A DNA stretch of 64,000 nucleotides, taken from the NCBI GenBank assembly GCA_023898485.1, contig CP060225.1:937998-1001997 (forward strand). Direction: 5' to 3'. Positions 38,056 through 48,932 of the stretch are shown piece after piece (position 1 is the first letter of the stretch; every line of letters begins with the position of its first letter). Made by a program: the position numbers and the translations under genes. The stretch comes from Candidatus Peribacteria bacterium (GTDB lineage: Bacteria > Patescibacteriota > Gracilibacteria > Absconditabacterales > Absconditicoccaceae). Below the pieces are notes generated by a model. That model had not been told where the DNA came from, did not search any database, and saw nothing but the letters and a program-made list of their open reading frames with translations.

Positions 38056-38898
38056 TTATTTTTTTGCGATAAGATTATTGGTGATGTCTTTGAAATCGTT
38101 TTGATACTTTTCACCCAGACTTTCTAATGCTCATAGAAATCATTTAGATAATCATTTTTCTATAATCAGTTCTTTTAATTCCTTTTTAGTAATTTTGTTT
38201 GTATAAAAAGCATTAATAAGTGATAAGGCAGCATTGATTTCCTTTTGGTTTGTATCTTCTATAATTTTTCACTTATTGATTTCCTTTTGGTTTGTATCTT
38301 CTATAATTTTTCACTTATTGATTTCCTTTTGGTTTGCTATACTTTCATCAATTTCATCAATTTTTGCTTGTGTAGAGAGGGCTATTTTTTCATTTTCGAG
38401 AGTAGTGAGATTTTTGCCTGCGGTGGCCCTGATGGGTCAGACAGAAATGAGAAACGCTGGATCATATCCTGCATCGACGAGTGCCTTGCGAGTGGGGCCG
38501 AATTCTTTTCGCTCATTAACACTGATAGCATCAATTGCTGCTTTGGCAGCGTCATAGTTTTTGGCAGTGATGAGAGAGTCTACTTTTTTGTATGCTTCGG
38601 TGATATTATTGACGACTTGAATGGTATGTTCCATCATTTTTTGGTCTGTCTCTGGCTTCCCTTCGAACTGTGCACGAAATGCTTTTTCGCCAGGGAGTTC
38701 GGTAATGCTATCTTTGAGTTGTTGTTCTTCTTCTTGAGATCACAAGATATACGTATTTTCTTGATTATGTGTTGCTTCTAGGTTTGCTGCAATTTCTTTT
38801 TGCATTGCAGGGTCTTGAAAATCTTGAGGTAATTCTGTGGTATGTGCGGCAGCCGTGAGACTTGTTGCAGCTGCAATAGTGGTGAGAAGGTTTTTCAT
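38056..38898 (-). CDS. Secreted helical protein with 14-residue repeats, unknown
   Basis: A 280-residue protein beginning MKNLLTTIAAATSLTAAAHT, a cleavable signal peptide. The N-terminal half is Glu/Gln-rich and helical. Residues ~190-225 carry repeats of NQKEINKGKIIEDT, where the Gly is a TGA codon and the unit is again 14 residues. The C-terminus contains three more TGA glycines (EKGLSKGFLGALESLGEKY). The start ATG at 38898 is chosen for the signal peptide. The shared repeat suggests it is a partner of the 760-residue protein encoded downstream. Confidence 0.65.
38234..38360 (-). repeat. 42-bp coding tandem repeat, three copies
   Basis: Units start at 38234, 38276 and 38318; the third diverges into the sequence CTATACTTTCATCAA that is also found in the repeat of the downstream gene. 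The two repeat arrays thus share both core and flank, pointing to recombination between the genes. Confidence 0.9.
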
Positions 38899-39019
38899 GT
38901 GTTTAGCGTGTACATGATAAATCACGATGTTCCGACATTGAGTATACTGATCTGTCTATACCTTGTCAAGTATGACATGATTTCTGATGGTTAGCGGTGA
39001 TTATCCTCTTTTCCATCAT

Positions 39020-39046
39020 AAAAAATCCTGCACTGATATGCAGGAT
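39020..39046 (-). terminator. Rho-independent terminator after asnS
   Basis: ATCCTGCA and TGCAGGAT form a perfect 8-bp stem with a 6-nt loop; on the minus strand it is followed by TTTTTT. It lies 13 bp past the asnS stop. Confidence 0.9.
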
Positions 39047-39058
39047 AATAGATGTTTT

Positions 39059-40351
39059 CTATGGAGTGATCCTATTGTGATAACGTGGAAATGGAATGGT
39101 CTCGCGAATGTGATGCAGACCTGCAATTCGTCTGACGAGTCTTTCGAGTCCGAAACCAAAACCAGAAGTAGTGACTCATCCATATTTGCGGATATCGAGA
39201 TATCGTTGGTATTCTGCGAGATCATATCCTTTGTCGATGATTTTTTGACGGAGTGTCTCGTAATCTGCGATACGTTCGGATCATCCGATGACTTCTCCAT
39301 AGCCTTCGGGAGCGAGGAGGTCGCTACAGCGCGCAGTACCGGGATGATCGAGGTCTTCGGGCATATAAAACGCTTTGACCGCGAGGGGGAAGTTGGTGAC
39401 GAAAATCGGTGTCTGATACTGGTTCATGAGGATTTCTTCGTCGTCTCCGCCGAGATCTTCTCACTGCTGGATATCGGAGCCGAGCCCTTGGAGCTGGCGG
39501 ACTATTTCTTCGTGGGTGATGCGTGGCCAGTCGAGGTCTCTGACTGCTTCGAGTTTACTTATATCTCTTTCAAGGATAGTGAGTTCAGTACTATTTTTTG
39601 CTAGTACTTGACTGACGATGTATTTGACCAGACTCTCTTGGATGTCCATATTGCCACGAAAATCCGTGAATGCCATCTCTGCGTCCATCATCCAGAGTTC
39701 GTTGAGATGGCGTCTGGTTTTGCTTTTCTCCGCTCTGAAGACGGGTCAGAAATCATAGACGTTGCGGTGAGCGGCGATGGCTGCTTCGATGTACATTTGA
39801 CCGGTTTGGCTCAAGAACATAGTTTCGCCATTGGTATGTTCGACACTGTAGAGTTCGGTGCTGTCTTCGGCACAGGTGGGCGTGAAGATGGGGGAATCGA
39901 TTTTGATGAAATCGTGGTCACGCATTCGATCATACGTCGCGTGGATGATAGTGTCACGGATCCTCTGGATAGCCCACTGAGATTTGGCTCTGAGGTAGAG
40001 ATGACGATGATCGAAAAGGAATTCTACGCCATGATCATCCTTGGTGCCGAGAGGATAGTCGTTGGTCTGTGAGAGAATAGCGAAACCAGATACTTGGAGC
40101 TCATACTGTTCGTACTTCGGATGTTTGGAGACGGTTCCTGTCAGCTCAAGAGCAGACTCGATACCACAGGCAGTCACCTGGCCGAAGTGCTCATCTCCGA
40201 TGACTTTCTGTTCGATAACACACTGGATATACCCTGTACCATCGCGGAGTTCGATAAAGGCTATTTTTCCTGATGAGCGGATGTTTTGGATCCATCACTG
40301 GAGTGTGATGGTCTGTCCGACTGAGTTGGCGGTGATGTGTTTGATAAGCAT
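39059..40351 (-). CDS. asnS: Asparaginyl-tRNA synthetase
   Basis: A 430-residue class IIb synthetase that charges tRNA-Asn. The anticodon-binding OB fold (TLQGWIQNIRSSGKIAFIEL) is followed by class II motif 1 (IKIDSPIFTP), motif 2 (VFRAEKSKTRRHLNEL) and motif 3 (GFGFGLERLVRWI). The specific pattern ...HNRITP at the C-terminus and absence of the aspartyl insertion favour AsnRS over AspRS. Six TGA codons are Gly. It coexists with gatB, so GatCAB here may serve mainly tRNA-Gln. Confidence 0.9.
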
Positions 40352-40434
40352 GGTGAGAGGGACGAAATAGATGAAGTAGTTGAAATGGACTCATTAGTCT
40401 TTGTGATAGGGAAAATAGGTGTTTTTGCAAGGTT

Positions 40435-40460
40435 AAAAAAATCCTCGAATGCTCGAGGAT
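40435..40460 (-). terminator. Rho-independent terminator after the pilin-like gene
   Basis: ATCCTCGA and TCGAGGAT pair around a 4-nt loop, and the minus strand continues into seven T. It ends the T4SS-pilin-like transcript. Confidence 0.88.
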
Positions 40461-40489
40461 GACGTGATGGGGATCTGTAGGTTTTTGGA

Positions 40490-40948
40490 TTATGATAAGA
40501 ATGCAGTGGTAATAATTCTCATAATGGCATAGGAAAATATGATGATTACAACGCCGATAATAGCATTGCTGATTCTAGTGCTTCCTTTGCCTGTGTTGCC
40601 AGAGAAGACATACGTAGCATATTCGTATCCAGCCCAGATAATCATGAGAGCACCGATTACGAGACCAATTTGACTGATAAACCTTACTAGATAGGCAGCG
40701 TAATTGAGGATAGTGTTTCGTGTCATGACACCACTAGCAAGTTGTTTGCCTGTGTTTCATTCATTGGCAACTGCTTCACGATAGTAGGCATCGATAGTAT
40801 TACCTCCACCACTTGCTGTGACGGTTTGTACACTTTGTGCTACGCCTGTACCTGATGATTCATCGATTCCAGGGAATATTTGGAGCTGAGCAGAAGCGAG
40901 ACTAATCAATGATACTGTTGCTGCTATGATGAGGAGAAATTTTTTCAT
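40490..40948 (-). CDS. T4SS-pilin-like (TrbC/VirB2-type) membrane protein
   Basis: A 152-residue protein. A cleavable signal peptide (MKKFLLIIAATVSLISLASA) precedes a short extracellular segment and two long hydrophobic helices (LVRFISQIGLVIGALMIIWA; ISNAIIGVVIIIFSYAIMRI) separated by a short polar loop. This layout matches VirB2/TrbC pilins and the pilin-like proteins common in CPR genomes. One TGA (ANEGNTG) is Gly. Together with the large TraG-like ATPase it hints at a pilus or DNA-transfer apparatus. Confidence 0.7.
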
Positions 40949-41062
40949 TCGTGTGCTGAATGAGATAAACTACTGCAAGTATAGTGTTAAGGTTATGGTT
41001 TGTCAATTTTTGCAGTTTTTGTGTGTTATTTGCGCAGATTTATATACAACGTTTCGCTGAGA

Positions 41063-41160
41063 CTTACTTTTGGCATGATCCAAAAGTAAGCAAAACATCT
41101 AGTCTCGGCAGCCAGCGCGTGCCTCGACACCTGCTACGGATGCTATAGTTCTGGCGGCAA
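41063..41160 (+). repeat. Dispersed intergenic repeat, subtype A
   Basis: The hairpin CTTACTTTTGG-CATGAT-CCAAAAGTAAG is followed by the same CTCGGCAGCCAGCGCGTGCC tail as at 35516-35622. It lies between the pilin-like gene and the 3' end of rsmF. Confidence 0.8.
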
Positions 41161-41193
41161 TTGATGTGTGGTTGTTCCGACTTGATATATTAT

Positions 41194-42654
41194 TTACACT
41201 CCTACAAACTTATTTTTGATCTTACCATCGATGACTTTGCCCAGAGAGAAAGGAAGTCCATCTACATGGATGAGGTAGTAGGTTCTGTCTTCTAGCATTT
41301 GATCGATATCTAGAGTTTCACCTTCGGTATATGACTGTGCTTGGTTGGGCGTGATGGAGATGGTATGATGTGTGGCGAGGTGACCAAGCGTATTAGCAAG
41401 ATGTTGTAGTGGGATGAAATCCTTTTCTTCGGTACGTTTGTTGGTGAGGATTTTGGCGATAGGTATGCCTACTTTTTCGAAGCGAGCATGATTGAGATAA
41501 GGAAGAATGGTAGGAGAAGTGAGAAACACTGTTTTCTGACTGGCAACGAAGGCGTAGTTATCGAGATCTACTTCGATACCGAATGAGTCGTGAAGTCGTC
41601 TGGCGATCGTTTTATCCTGAGCCTTCGAGTGAGAGAGAGAAGTAGAAAATTCGCCCTGTTTGCTGGATGCTTTGTCGAAGGTGTATGGTTTGGCGATGCT
41701 GGCAGTTTTGCGGATTTTGGTCACGAAAAATCCTCCCGTGTGCTGATGATGTGGTCGACATCTGATACAAGATTGTGCATGGTTGGTGGTTAGTAGTTCG
41801 TGGTTTTGATAGTGTGTCAGTGCGTATTCAGTGCTAGGAATATGGATGTTTTCTATCTCGAATATATCGGGATAGGTGTCGAGGAGTCGAGCTATCTGGG
41901 ATTCATTTTCTCGGTGATTGAGTGTGCAGGTAGAGTAGATGATGGATCCGCCGATTTTACATGCTTTGGCAGCAGAGTGGAGGAGTGACTGCTGGAGATC
42001 AGCGATATCGCGAACTCCTTTTTCTGACCATCGCTCGTATGCACTGGTAGATTTGTATCCTGTCCCTTCACCTGAGCAGGGAGCATCGAGCAGAATGCTG
42101 TCGAAAGTCTCGGGGAAGACGACACCAAAACTTGCTCCATTGATCTTGGAGATGGCGGTGTGGGCGAGTCATGACCTGTTGAGATTGGTAGCGAGGACAT
42201 TGAGACGTTTGCTGTCGACGTCGTTGGATCGGACACACCCGATGGCGTCTGGCTGTTCTCTGGACATACGGTCGGCGAGTTGGATGCTTTTCCCTCATGG
42301 AGCAGCACACATATCGAGGACGAGTGCATGGGGCGGGATATCGACGAAGTGTGCGGGGATGCTGGCTGCGACCTCTTGGATATAGTAGTAGCCAGCCTGA
42401 TGTCGCCAGGTAGATCCCAAGGGAAGACTTCTATCAGACCTATCGACGTAGTACATGTGTTTCAATGTGTTGTGTGGCGTGGACGTCAGTGTTCGTCAGG
42501 GATTTTTTGCCAAGAAATCTGCTGTACTGATGCGAGACTGGAGGAGGTGAAGTGATTTGTCTAATGGCTGATCGAGTGCGGCGAAAAACGCTTCTTCTAC
42601 GGAAGGGTCGTCGATGAGAGTGTGGATATAAGCTTGGTAATCAGAGAGGGACAT
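41194..42654 (-). CDS. rRNA m5C methyltransferase (RsmB/RsmF, NOL1/NOP2/Sun family)
   Basis: A 486-residue SAM-dependent cytosine-C5 methyltransferase acting on rRNA. The SAM motif is LVLDMCAAPGGKSIQLAD, whose first Gly in PGG is a TGA codon. The catalytic motifs are LLDAPCSGEG and YSTCTLNHRENESQI. The C-terminal region (from ~residue 320) with FSLGKVIDGKIKNKF is like the PUA-type tail of RsmF/YebU. Three TGA codons are Gly. The start is the ATG at 42654. Confidence 0.9.
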
Positions 42655-42760
42655 GATGTGTGTTCCGATTGGGGAAAATGAATATCTTGCTTTTAGTGTC
42701 TGAAGATAGTATAACTCTTGTCAATTAATGTCAATTTATTTCTTCAATTTTTGTGTATTG

Positions 42761-43405
42761 ATGAAAAAGTATCTATATCGTATCTTATTTTTTATGGTGT
42801 TTGCATTGGGTGTTTTGCGATGTTTGTATATTTTTCGATTTTTACGTGATCCGTTGAGGATAGGTAGTGATGATCCTTCTGTTTTTCTTTCTCCTGCTAA
42901 TGGTATTATAGGTGATATTGTTGTCTGGTCTGGTGATCAAACGACTATCCAGAAATCCTATTATCCTACTTTTCAATCGCAAACAGAGGCGGTGGGAGAG
43001 TCTGGTTATTTGATCAATATTGTTATGAATATTCATAATGTCCATTATCAACGTGCTCCAATTGAGAGCGTGTTGATTGATCAACAGTATGTTGCTGGTA
43101 AATTTTTAAATGCCGTGTATCAGCGCACTCCTCTTACAGCTCATTTTGAAAATGAGCGTAATGAGATGACATTTCGTACTACTGATGGTATGGTATATAA
43201 GGTTATTCAGATAGCTTGATTGCTCGCAAGACGTATTATTCCTCTTGTAGATATATGAGATACTGTGTCATCGGCTCAGACTATTGGTCTTATTAAACTC
43301 GGTTCTCAAGTTTCTGTTCTATTGCCAGCTTCAGCATCAGTCCGCGTGAGTGTTGGTGATAGAGTTGTAGATGGCGAGACTGTTCTTGCCACCTTATCGC
43401 CTTAG
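42761..43405 (+). CDS. psd: Phosphatidylserine decarboxylase-like protein
   Basis: A 214-residue short-type (Psd-II-like) decarboxylase making phosphatidylethanolamine or a related lipid. It has a hydrophobic N-terminal helix, then SPANGIIGDIVVW, VMNIHNVHYQRAP (conserved His), YKVIQIAGLLARRIIPLVDI and GLIKLGSQVSVLLP. LGSQ occupies the place of the LGST/FGSR self-cleavage motif, with the Gly-Ser pair intact. Two TGA codons are read as Gly. An ATG 11 codons downstream of the first possible one is used because it starts a canonical MKKYLYR N-terminus. Confidence 0.85.
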
Positions 43406-43464
43406 TAGGTTATGGTGTTGTTATATTCCGATGATTATATCTATTGTTTTTGTTTGTTGTAGTA

Positions 43465-44493
43465 TTATTTAAGTTCGATCCTCCCTCCGACAATCTGTCC
43501 TGCGAGTTTGATATTGATTGCCTCACGTCCGATGGCGAGTCCTTTCTGATCATCATCCATCTCTACGATCACCTTATCATCATCGAATGTCACGTGATTC
43601 ACTTTGGCAGGCTTCAGCACATCAGACACGAGACGTTCACGATCATTTTTGTCTTCGATATAGTCGATCTTCTCTCCATCCAGGAGTGAAAGGACGGTAT
43701 TGATTCTATCTCCTCCGTATCCAACCATCACACCGATGGGATCCACATTTTCATCATTGGATTTGACGAGGATTTTGGTTCTTTTGCCAGGGATACGAGC
43801 GATCTTGACGATCTCAACCGTACCCTCTTCGAGCTCAGGGACAAGCTTCAGCAGGATAGCTTCGATATAGTCAGAGGATGACTGGGTGATATCGAGCGTG
43901 ACACCTGCACCATCTTTGCCAATTTGCTTGAGCAGGACGAAGATATCTTCTCCCACGTGATACATTCTATGAGGAATTTGACCATCTTTGGGTAGAACCA
44001 CTGCTGTCCCTTCGATATCGAGTACCACATTGTCACCCATCACTCTCGTAACTTTCGCTCTGAGAAGCTCGCCCTCTTTGTACTGGAATTTGTCATGAAA
44101 ACGCTCTCTCTCAACCATCTTGAGCTGTTGTTTGATGGTCTGTGAGGCAGCCTGTGCAGCGATACGACTGAGTTCCATATTTTCGGGAGTGACTTCGACC
44201 AGATATGTCTCTCCTACAGCAATATCCTCTCTGACCTCCTTCGCGTCTGCGAGAGTTTTTTCTTTGTCTGCGTCTTCGACTTCGTCTACCACAGACCACT
44301 CTCTATAGATATGGACGGATCCTTCATTGTCGATATTGACGAGGATAGAACCCTTGCGGTGCTCAGGATAGTCTTTTTTGAATCCTGATCTGATACCCTG
44401 CTGGACGATCTCGACCACCTGCATGGGCTGAAACTTGTAGTCTTCGACGAGCTGCATGATCGCAGTCTGTATAGTCTTTCCATCTAATCTCAT
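43465..44493 (-). CDS. nusA: Transcription termination/antitermination factor NusA
   Basis: A 342-residue RNA polymerase-binding factor. The N-terminal domain (MRLDGKTIQTAIMQLVEDYK; IYREWSVVDEVED) is followed by S1 (GELLRAKVTRVMGDNVVLDI) and two KH domains (EGTVEIVKIARIPGKRTKIL; DPIGVMVGYGGDRINTVL; KGLAIGREAINIKLAGQI). There is no acidic C-terminal repeat. The start ATG at 44493 is chosen over an upstream one by homology. No TGA codon is used. Confidence 0.95.
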   Translation of the reverse strand: MRLDGKTIQTAIMQLVEDYKFQPMQVVEIVQQGIRSGFKKDYPEHRKGSILVNIDNEGSVHIYREWSVVDEVEDADKEKTLADAKEVREDIAVGETYLVEVTPENMELSRIAAQAASQTIKQQLKMVERERFHDKFQYKEGELLRAKVTRVMGDNVVLDIEGTAVVLPKDGQIPHRMYHVGEDIFVLLKQIGKDGAGVTLDITQSSSDYIEAILLKLVPELEEGTVEIVKIARIPGKRTKILVKSNDENVDPIGVMVGYGGDRINTVLSLLDGEKIDYIEDKNDRERLVSDVLKPAKVNHVTFDDDKVIVEMDDDQKGLAIGREAINIKLAGQIVGGRIELK

Positions 44494-44593
44494 GTGAGCG
44501 TAATAATACGAGCTAAACAAAAAGTCACCGCTTACCAGCGGGACTTGATTGACTGCACTATAGACAGATACTTATATATTGCAAGCACAAATA

Positions 44594-46048
44594 CTATGAT
44601 CCAATCCTCTGGAACAAAATCCCCTTCTCCTGTGTATCTAGTAGCTGCTGCGCTCTCGCACACGTCTCAGGAAGGATAGGAGCATATCCATCGATAATCA
44701 CCTGGAGCATCGCTGTGCAATCTACCAATACCTGCTTGGCTTCCTCATCACTCACTTCTTTATTCCATGGCTCATGACCAGGACGAGAGATATACTCATT
44801 GGCAAAAATTGCTAATTTGTGGATCTCATCAGCTGCATTATACAAATCATATCCATCATAATACGAAGCAATAACCTGTTTATTTGCATCTATTTTCTCT
44901 TGTACAATAGGGCTTACAGCTTCTAGCTTATAACTTACAGCTTTCTTAGCTGCAAGATGGATAACACGATTCAAAAGATTTCCAAAACTATTAGCCAGAC
45001 GACTATGGTAGAGAGCCACTAAATCCTCTTCACGATAACTCGCATCACCAAACGTCGGAATACCTGCTATCATATAGTATCTAAATGCATCGAGTCCATA
45101 TTTTTCTACTTGCTCAAAGGGTGAAATCACATTACCCAGTGTCTTCGACATCTTGTTCCCATCAGATCATAATACCATCCCATGCACGAGTAATGTCTTG
45201 GTCCAGGGAAGTCCACCAGAGGCGAGCATCCCTTGCCAGATAGCTCACTGGAAACGGAGATTGTCAGGACCACAGATCTGGACTGCTTTGGGTTCATCTT
45301 TGCCTCGAAAATTCGCCACTTTCTCCATATCATCAGGATAACCTACCGCACCGATATAGTTCGACAGTGCATCAAACCATACATACATCACCTGGCTGTC
45401 ATCGCCCGGCACCGGCACTCATCGAGGCAGATTCGCACGAGAACGAGAGATAGAAATATCCTCCATCTTGGCAACGAAGTTACGGAGTTCATTATTTTTG
45501 TGTGCAGGGAGGACGAACGATGACTCATCGATATACTTGACCAACTGCTCAGCGTACTTACTGAGTCTGAAAAAATAGTTTTCCTCCTCGTACTCAATTG
45601 GAGCGACACCATGATCAGGACACTTACCATCGACCAAATCTTTCGGAGTTTTGAAACTCTCACATCAGACACAATATAAGCCCTTATATGTCTTCTTGTA
45701 GATATCGCCGTTTGCGTCACATGCTTTCCACAGTGCTTGCGCTACCTCATAATGTTTCGGATCCGATGTTGCATAGAAATTATCATACGAAATCCCAAAC
45801 TGCTCACAAAAATCATAAAAATGCTGACGATTGCGAGTAATAAAATCTTCTACTGATTCGTTATTTTCTTCCGCTTTTTGGTACATTTTGAGGCCATGCT
45901 CATCGGTACCCAGATTGAAAAGTACCTGATCCCCCTGAGATCTACGCCAGCGAGCGATCACATCTGCCTGGATAAACTCTATCGCATGACCCAGATGAGG
46001 TTGAGCATTGGCATAGGGGAGTGTGGTGGTGATATAGAAGTGAGACAT
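44594..46048 (-). CDS. metG: Methionyl-tRNA synthetase
   Basis: A 484-residue class I synthetase. The HIGH-type motif is PHLGHAIEF; the zinc/knuckle region has GLYCVGCESFKTPKDLV and DGKCPDHG; the KMSKS motif is GNKMSKTLGNV. The anticodon-binding helices follow, with no C-terminal EMAP domain. Four TGA codons are Gly, one directly beside the knuckle cysteines (CVGCE). Under the standard code it would be in five pieces. Confidence 0.94.
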
Positions 46049-46130
46049 ACGTTTCTGATTGGATGAAGTAATTTTCTACAGCATCTACTTGTATGAGAGA
46101 GATGATAAAAATGCAAGTGAGAGTTTATAT

Positions 46131-46448
46131 CTACATGTAGAGTAATGTCTCTTTCGCATTCTGCACGATATCTATAAGAGCGCCAACGTCGTCATCTTCG
46201 GCGAGTTTGTTTCGGTGTTCTTTTTTACATTTTGTACAGAGGAAGAGGATTTTGGTCTGACCGTTGGCCACCTTCATCTGGATAGGCTTCATAACTCATT
46301 CACAAGAGGTATCTCTATCACCAGGGATATCACCATCCACATGGAGTGAGGTGAAACAGTGAGGACAGTGATTGCGGCAGGTCTTGGCTGCAGGAGGGAT
46401 GAGTCTCTGGCAGTTGATACAGGTGAATGATTCGTTGATTTTTTTCAT
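46131..46448 (-). CDS. RNHCP domain protein
   Basis: A 105-residue zinc-ribbon-type protein of the RNHCP family: FTCINCQRLIPPAAKTCRNH, CPHCFTSLHVDGDIPGDRD, SCEGVMKPIQMKV and LCTKCKKEHRNKLAEDDD. Five CxxC-type cysteines suggest zinc binding; the family's role is unknown. One TGA (SCEGV) is Gly, so the standard code hides the gene. It lies between metG and the sigma-70 gene on the same strand. Confidence 0.85.
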
Positions 46449-46506
46449 AGTAGTATATTTTATAGCTGTGATATGTGGAGTTATGGTATTTGTTATGATT
46501 GTGCTG

Positions 46507-47361
46507 TTATCAATAAATCTTTTTTTTATTTCTTTTTAGTTTTTTTTCAATACTGTTCGTTCTATAGCGTACTTGATCGCTATTGATTTTGTATTTTTCA
46601 TATATGTCCTCTTCCGTTAGAGGGAACTCATCTCCCTCAAGACATATTCAGAATTTTGCTCTGAGGATATCCTGTTCTTGATCAGATAATGTAGAGAGTA
46701 ATTTATCGCAAATTTCTTTTGTGTGTGTTTGTTGATCTTGTAATTTAATACCTTCTGCATTACTCTCTAGAATACTTAGGAGGCTATGTGAACCGCTTTC
46801 TGTTGCGATACTAGCGTCAAGTGATATAGTGCGTTCTTTTGCGGTCATGATGTTGCTAATCTTTTCTATACTCATACCACATATACTTGCTAATTCTTCA
46901 GTCGCTGGTTCTCTGTGGTTTTTTTGTAAGAATTCTATCTTTGATTTTTCAAGATTCATATATTCTTCATTCTTGTTGACTGGTACCCTTATGATGTCAT
47001 TGTTTCTTAGAGCTTGTTCAATCGATTGGCGAATCCACCATACTGCATAAGAAATGAATTTGAATCATTTAGTTTCATCAAACTTTCTGGCAGCCTTTAT
47101 TAATCCTATATTTCATTCGCTGATCATATCATCTAGTGGTAGTCATCGGTGTTGGTATTGTTTAGCAACAGAGACCACAAAACGGAGATTTGCTTCGACA
47201 AGCTCTTGCAGTGCGCTCTCATTTCCACCCCTTATTTCTTTAGCAAGTTTCGCCTCATGATCTTGATCTTTTATGAGAGGTCTTTTACTTATATCGTTTT
47301 GATACTGTTTCGTTGCTGTTGTATTATCTGGGATACGTGGCACTATTATAAGACTTTTCAT
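46507..47361 (-). CDS. Sigma-70 family RNA polymerase sigma factor (RpoD-like, short)
   Basis: A 284-residue sigma factor. Region 1.2/2 is clear: LAKEIRGGNESALQELVEAN, LRFVVSVAKQYQHRGLPLDD, MISEGNIGLIKAARKFDETK and SYAVWWIRQSIEQAL. Region 3 follows (LEKSKIEFLQKNHREPATEE). Region 4 is diverged, with an ICLEGDEFPLTEEDIYEKYK helix pair in place of the usual region 4.2 motif. TGA codons fill the glycines of RGLP, SEGN and TKGF. The frame ends TGA-TAA. It may be the primary or an alternative sigma factor. Confidence 0.88.
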
Positions 47362-47441
47362 TGTTGTATTCTTAATTGAAAATAAGAGTTTCCTTTTATA
47401 ATAATCTTTTATATAATAAAGTCAATATTAATATAAATTTT

Positions 47442-48875
47442 CTACAATAATTTTATCAATATCTCTTGCACCTCCTGTGGTGTCGCTTGTCACCTGATTT
47501 GTCTCATAACTTGACCCGTGAAGAAGCCGAGAGTGGAGGTTTTGCCGTCGTGGTATTGCTGGACGACATCAGGATTGGCATCGAGGATGGATTGGCAGAT
47601 CTTCTCTAGTTCGCTACTATCGAGACCAGCGCTATCGAAGCCGTGTGATGTGATGAGTTCGGTGGGCGTGGAGCCAGTCTGGATCATGTCTTTCATGATG
47701 ATTTTGGCTTGGTGATCGTTGATGACTCATTCTTTGATCGCATCGAGAAATGCTACGAAATCTGTCTGGGAGAAGGGGAGCTTATCAATTTCTGTCTCTT
47801 TCTCATTGAGGTAGGAGATGATGGGTCATGCGAGCCGCTTCATGATCTCAGCTGGGTCGTGTGACGTCTGGAAGAGTGACTGTGTGTAGTGATTGATCGA
47901 GGCAGAGCCGATGAGGACGTTGATATATTCTTTGTTGAAATGATATTGATCAGTATAGACGGCGATGTGATCAGCTGGGATGCTGATGGTCTGGTCGTCT
48001 GCTCGATCCAGCAAGTCTTGGGAGATGAGGAGTGGTGGGAGATCGGGATCGGGCATGTAGCGGTAGTCGAGAGCGTTTTCTTTGGATCTCATGGTGATGG
48101 TCTGGCTCGTGATGTCATCTCGGCGACGAGTTTCTTGGTCAAAACTTTCTCCTGCATCTAAGAGTGTGGCTTGTCTGTCGTATTCGTATTGGATGGCTTT
48201 TTGTATCATAGAAAATGAGGACATGTTTTTGATCTCGACACGTGTCCCGTATTCCTCACTTCCAATCGGACGGAGGGAGATATTGACGTCTGCTCTCATT
48301 TGTCATTGCTCCATATTGGCATCGGAGATATCGTTGAATCTCACTATCCTCTGGAGCTCTCTGAGGAAGTCGGTGACTTGGTCTGCACTACGAAAATCAG
48401 GCGCGGTGACTATCTCGACGAGCGGTGTGCCTGCACGATTTCGGTCGATATAGACTGCTTCGTCGCTGTGGATACTCTTGGCGGTGTCTGTCTCCATGTG
48501 TGCTTCGCTGATGCAGATGGTGTGAGAGTCGGCATATTGCTCATCCCAAAATGTCACCTGACCCGCACGAGCGTATGGCTCATAAAACTGTGTGATCTGG
48601 TATCCCATGGGCAGATCGGGATAGAAATATGATTTCCTATCGAAGGTCGAGGGATTGGTGATAGTACATTTGAGCGTGCGAGCGAGGATGAGTGCTTGGC
48701 GAAGAGCAGACTCTTGGAGGACAGGAAGAGCACCTGGCTGTGCACTACAGGTGGGGCAGATGTGGGTATTGGGTCTGAGTGTGAGATCTTGTGAGTTTTC
48801 GCATGAGCAGAAGAGCTTTTTTTCACTTTTTATCTTCACGTGGACTTCGAGACCGATGACGAGTTCGTATGACAT
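47442..48875 (-). CDS. gatB: Asp-tRNA(Asn)/Glu-tRNA(Gln) amidotransferase subunit B
   Basis: A 477-residue GatB, the tRNA-binding kinase/transamidase subunit. Motifs include MSYELVIGLEVHVKIKSEKK, CPTCSAQPGALPVLQ, FDRKSYFYPDLPMGYQITQF, DRNRAGTPLVEIVTAPDFRS and MRADVNISLRP. The C-terminal helical/YqeY tail (DSSELEKICQSILDANPDVV) is present. Four TGA codons are Gly. The start ATG at 48875 gives the standard MSYE N-terminus. gatA and gatC are not in the window. Confidence 0.95.
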
Positions 48876-48932
48876 GAGTGGTAACAAGTAGCAAGTAACA
48901 AAAGTAGCAGGTAGCTGATGACTGTTTATGTA

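Noticed and set aside
37449..38360. 42-bp repeats as a CRISPR array
   Set aside because: The units are contiguous, lack unique spacers and lie in frame within two coding regions.
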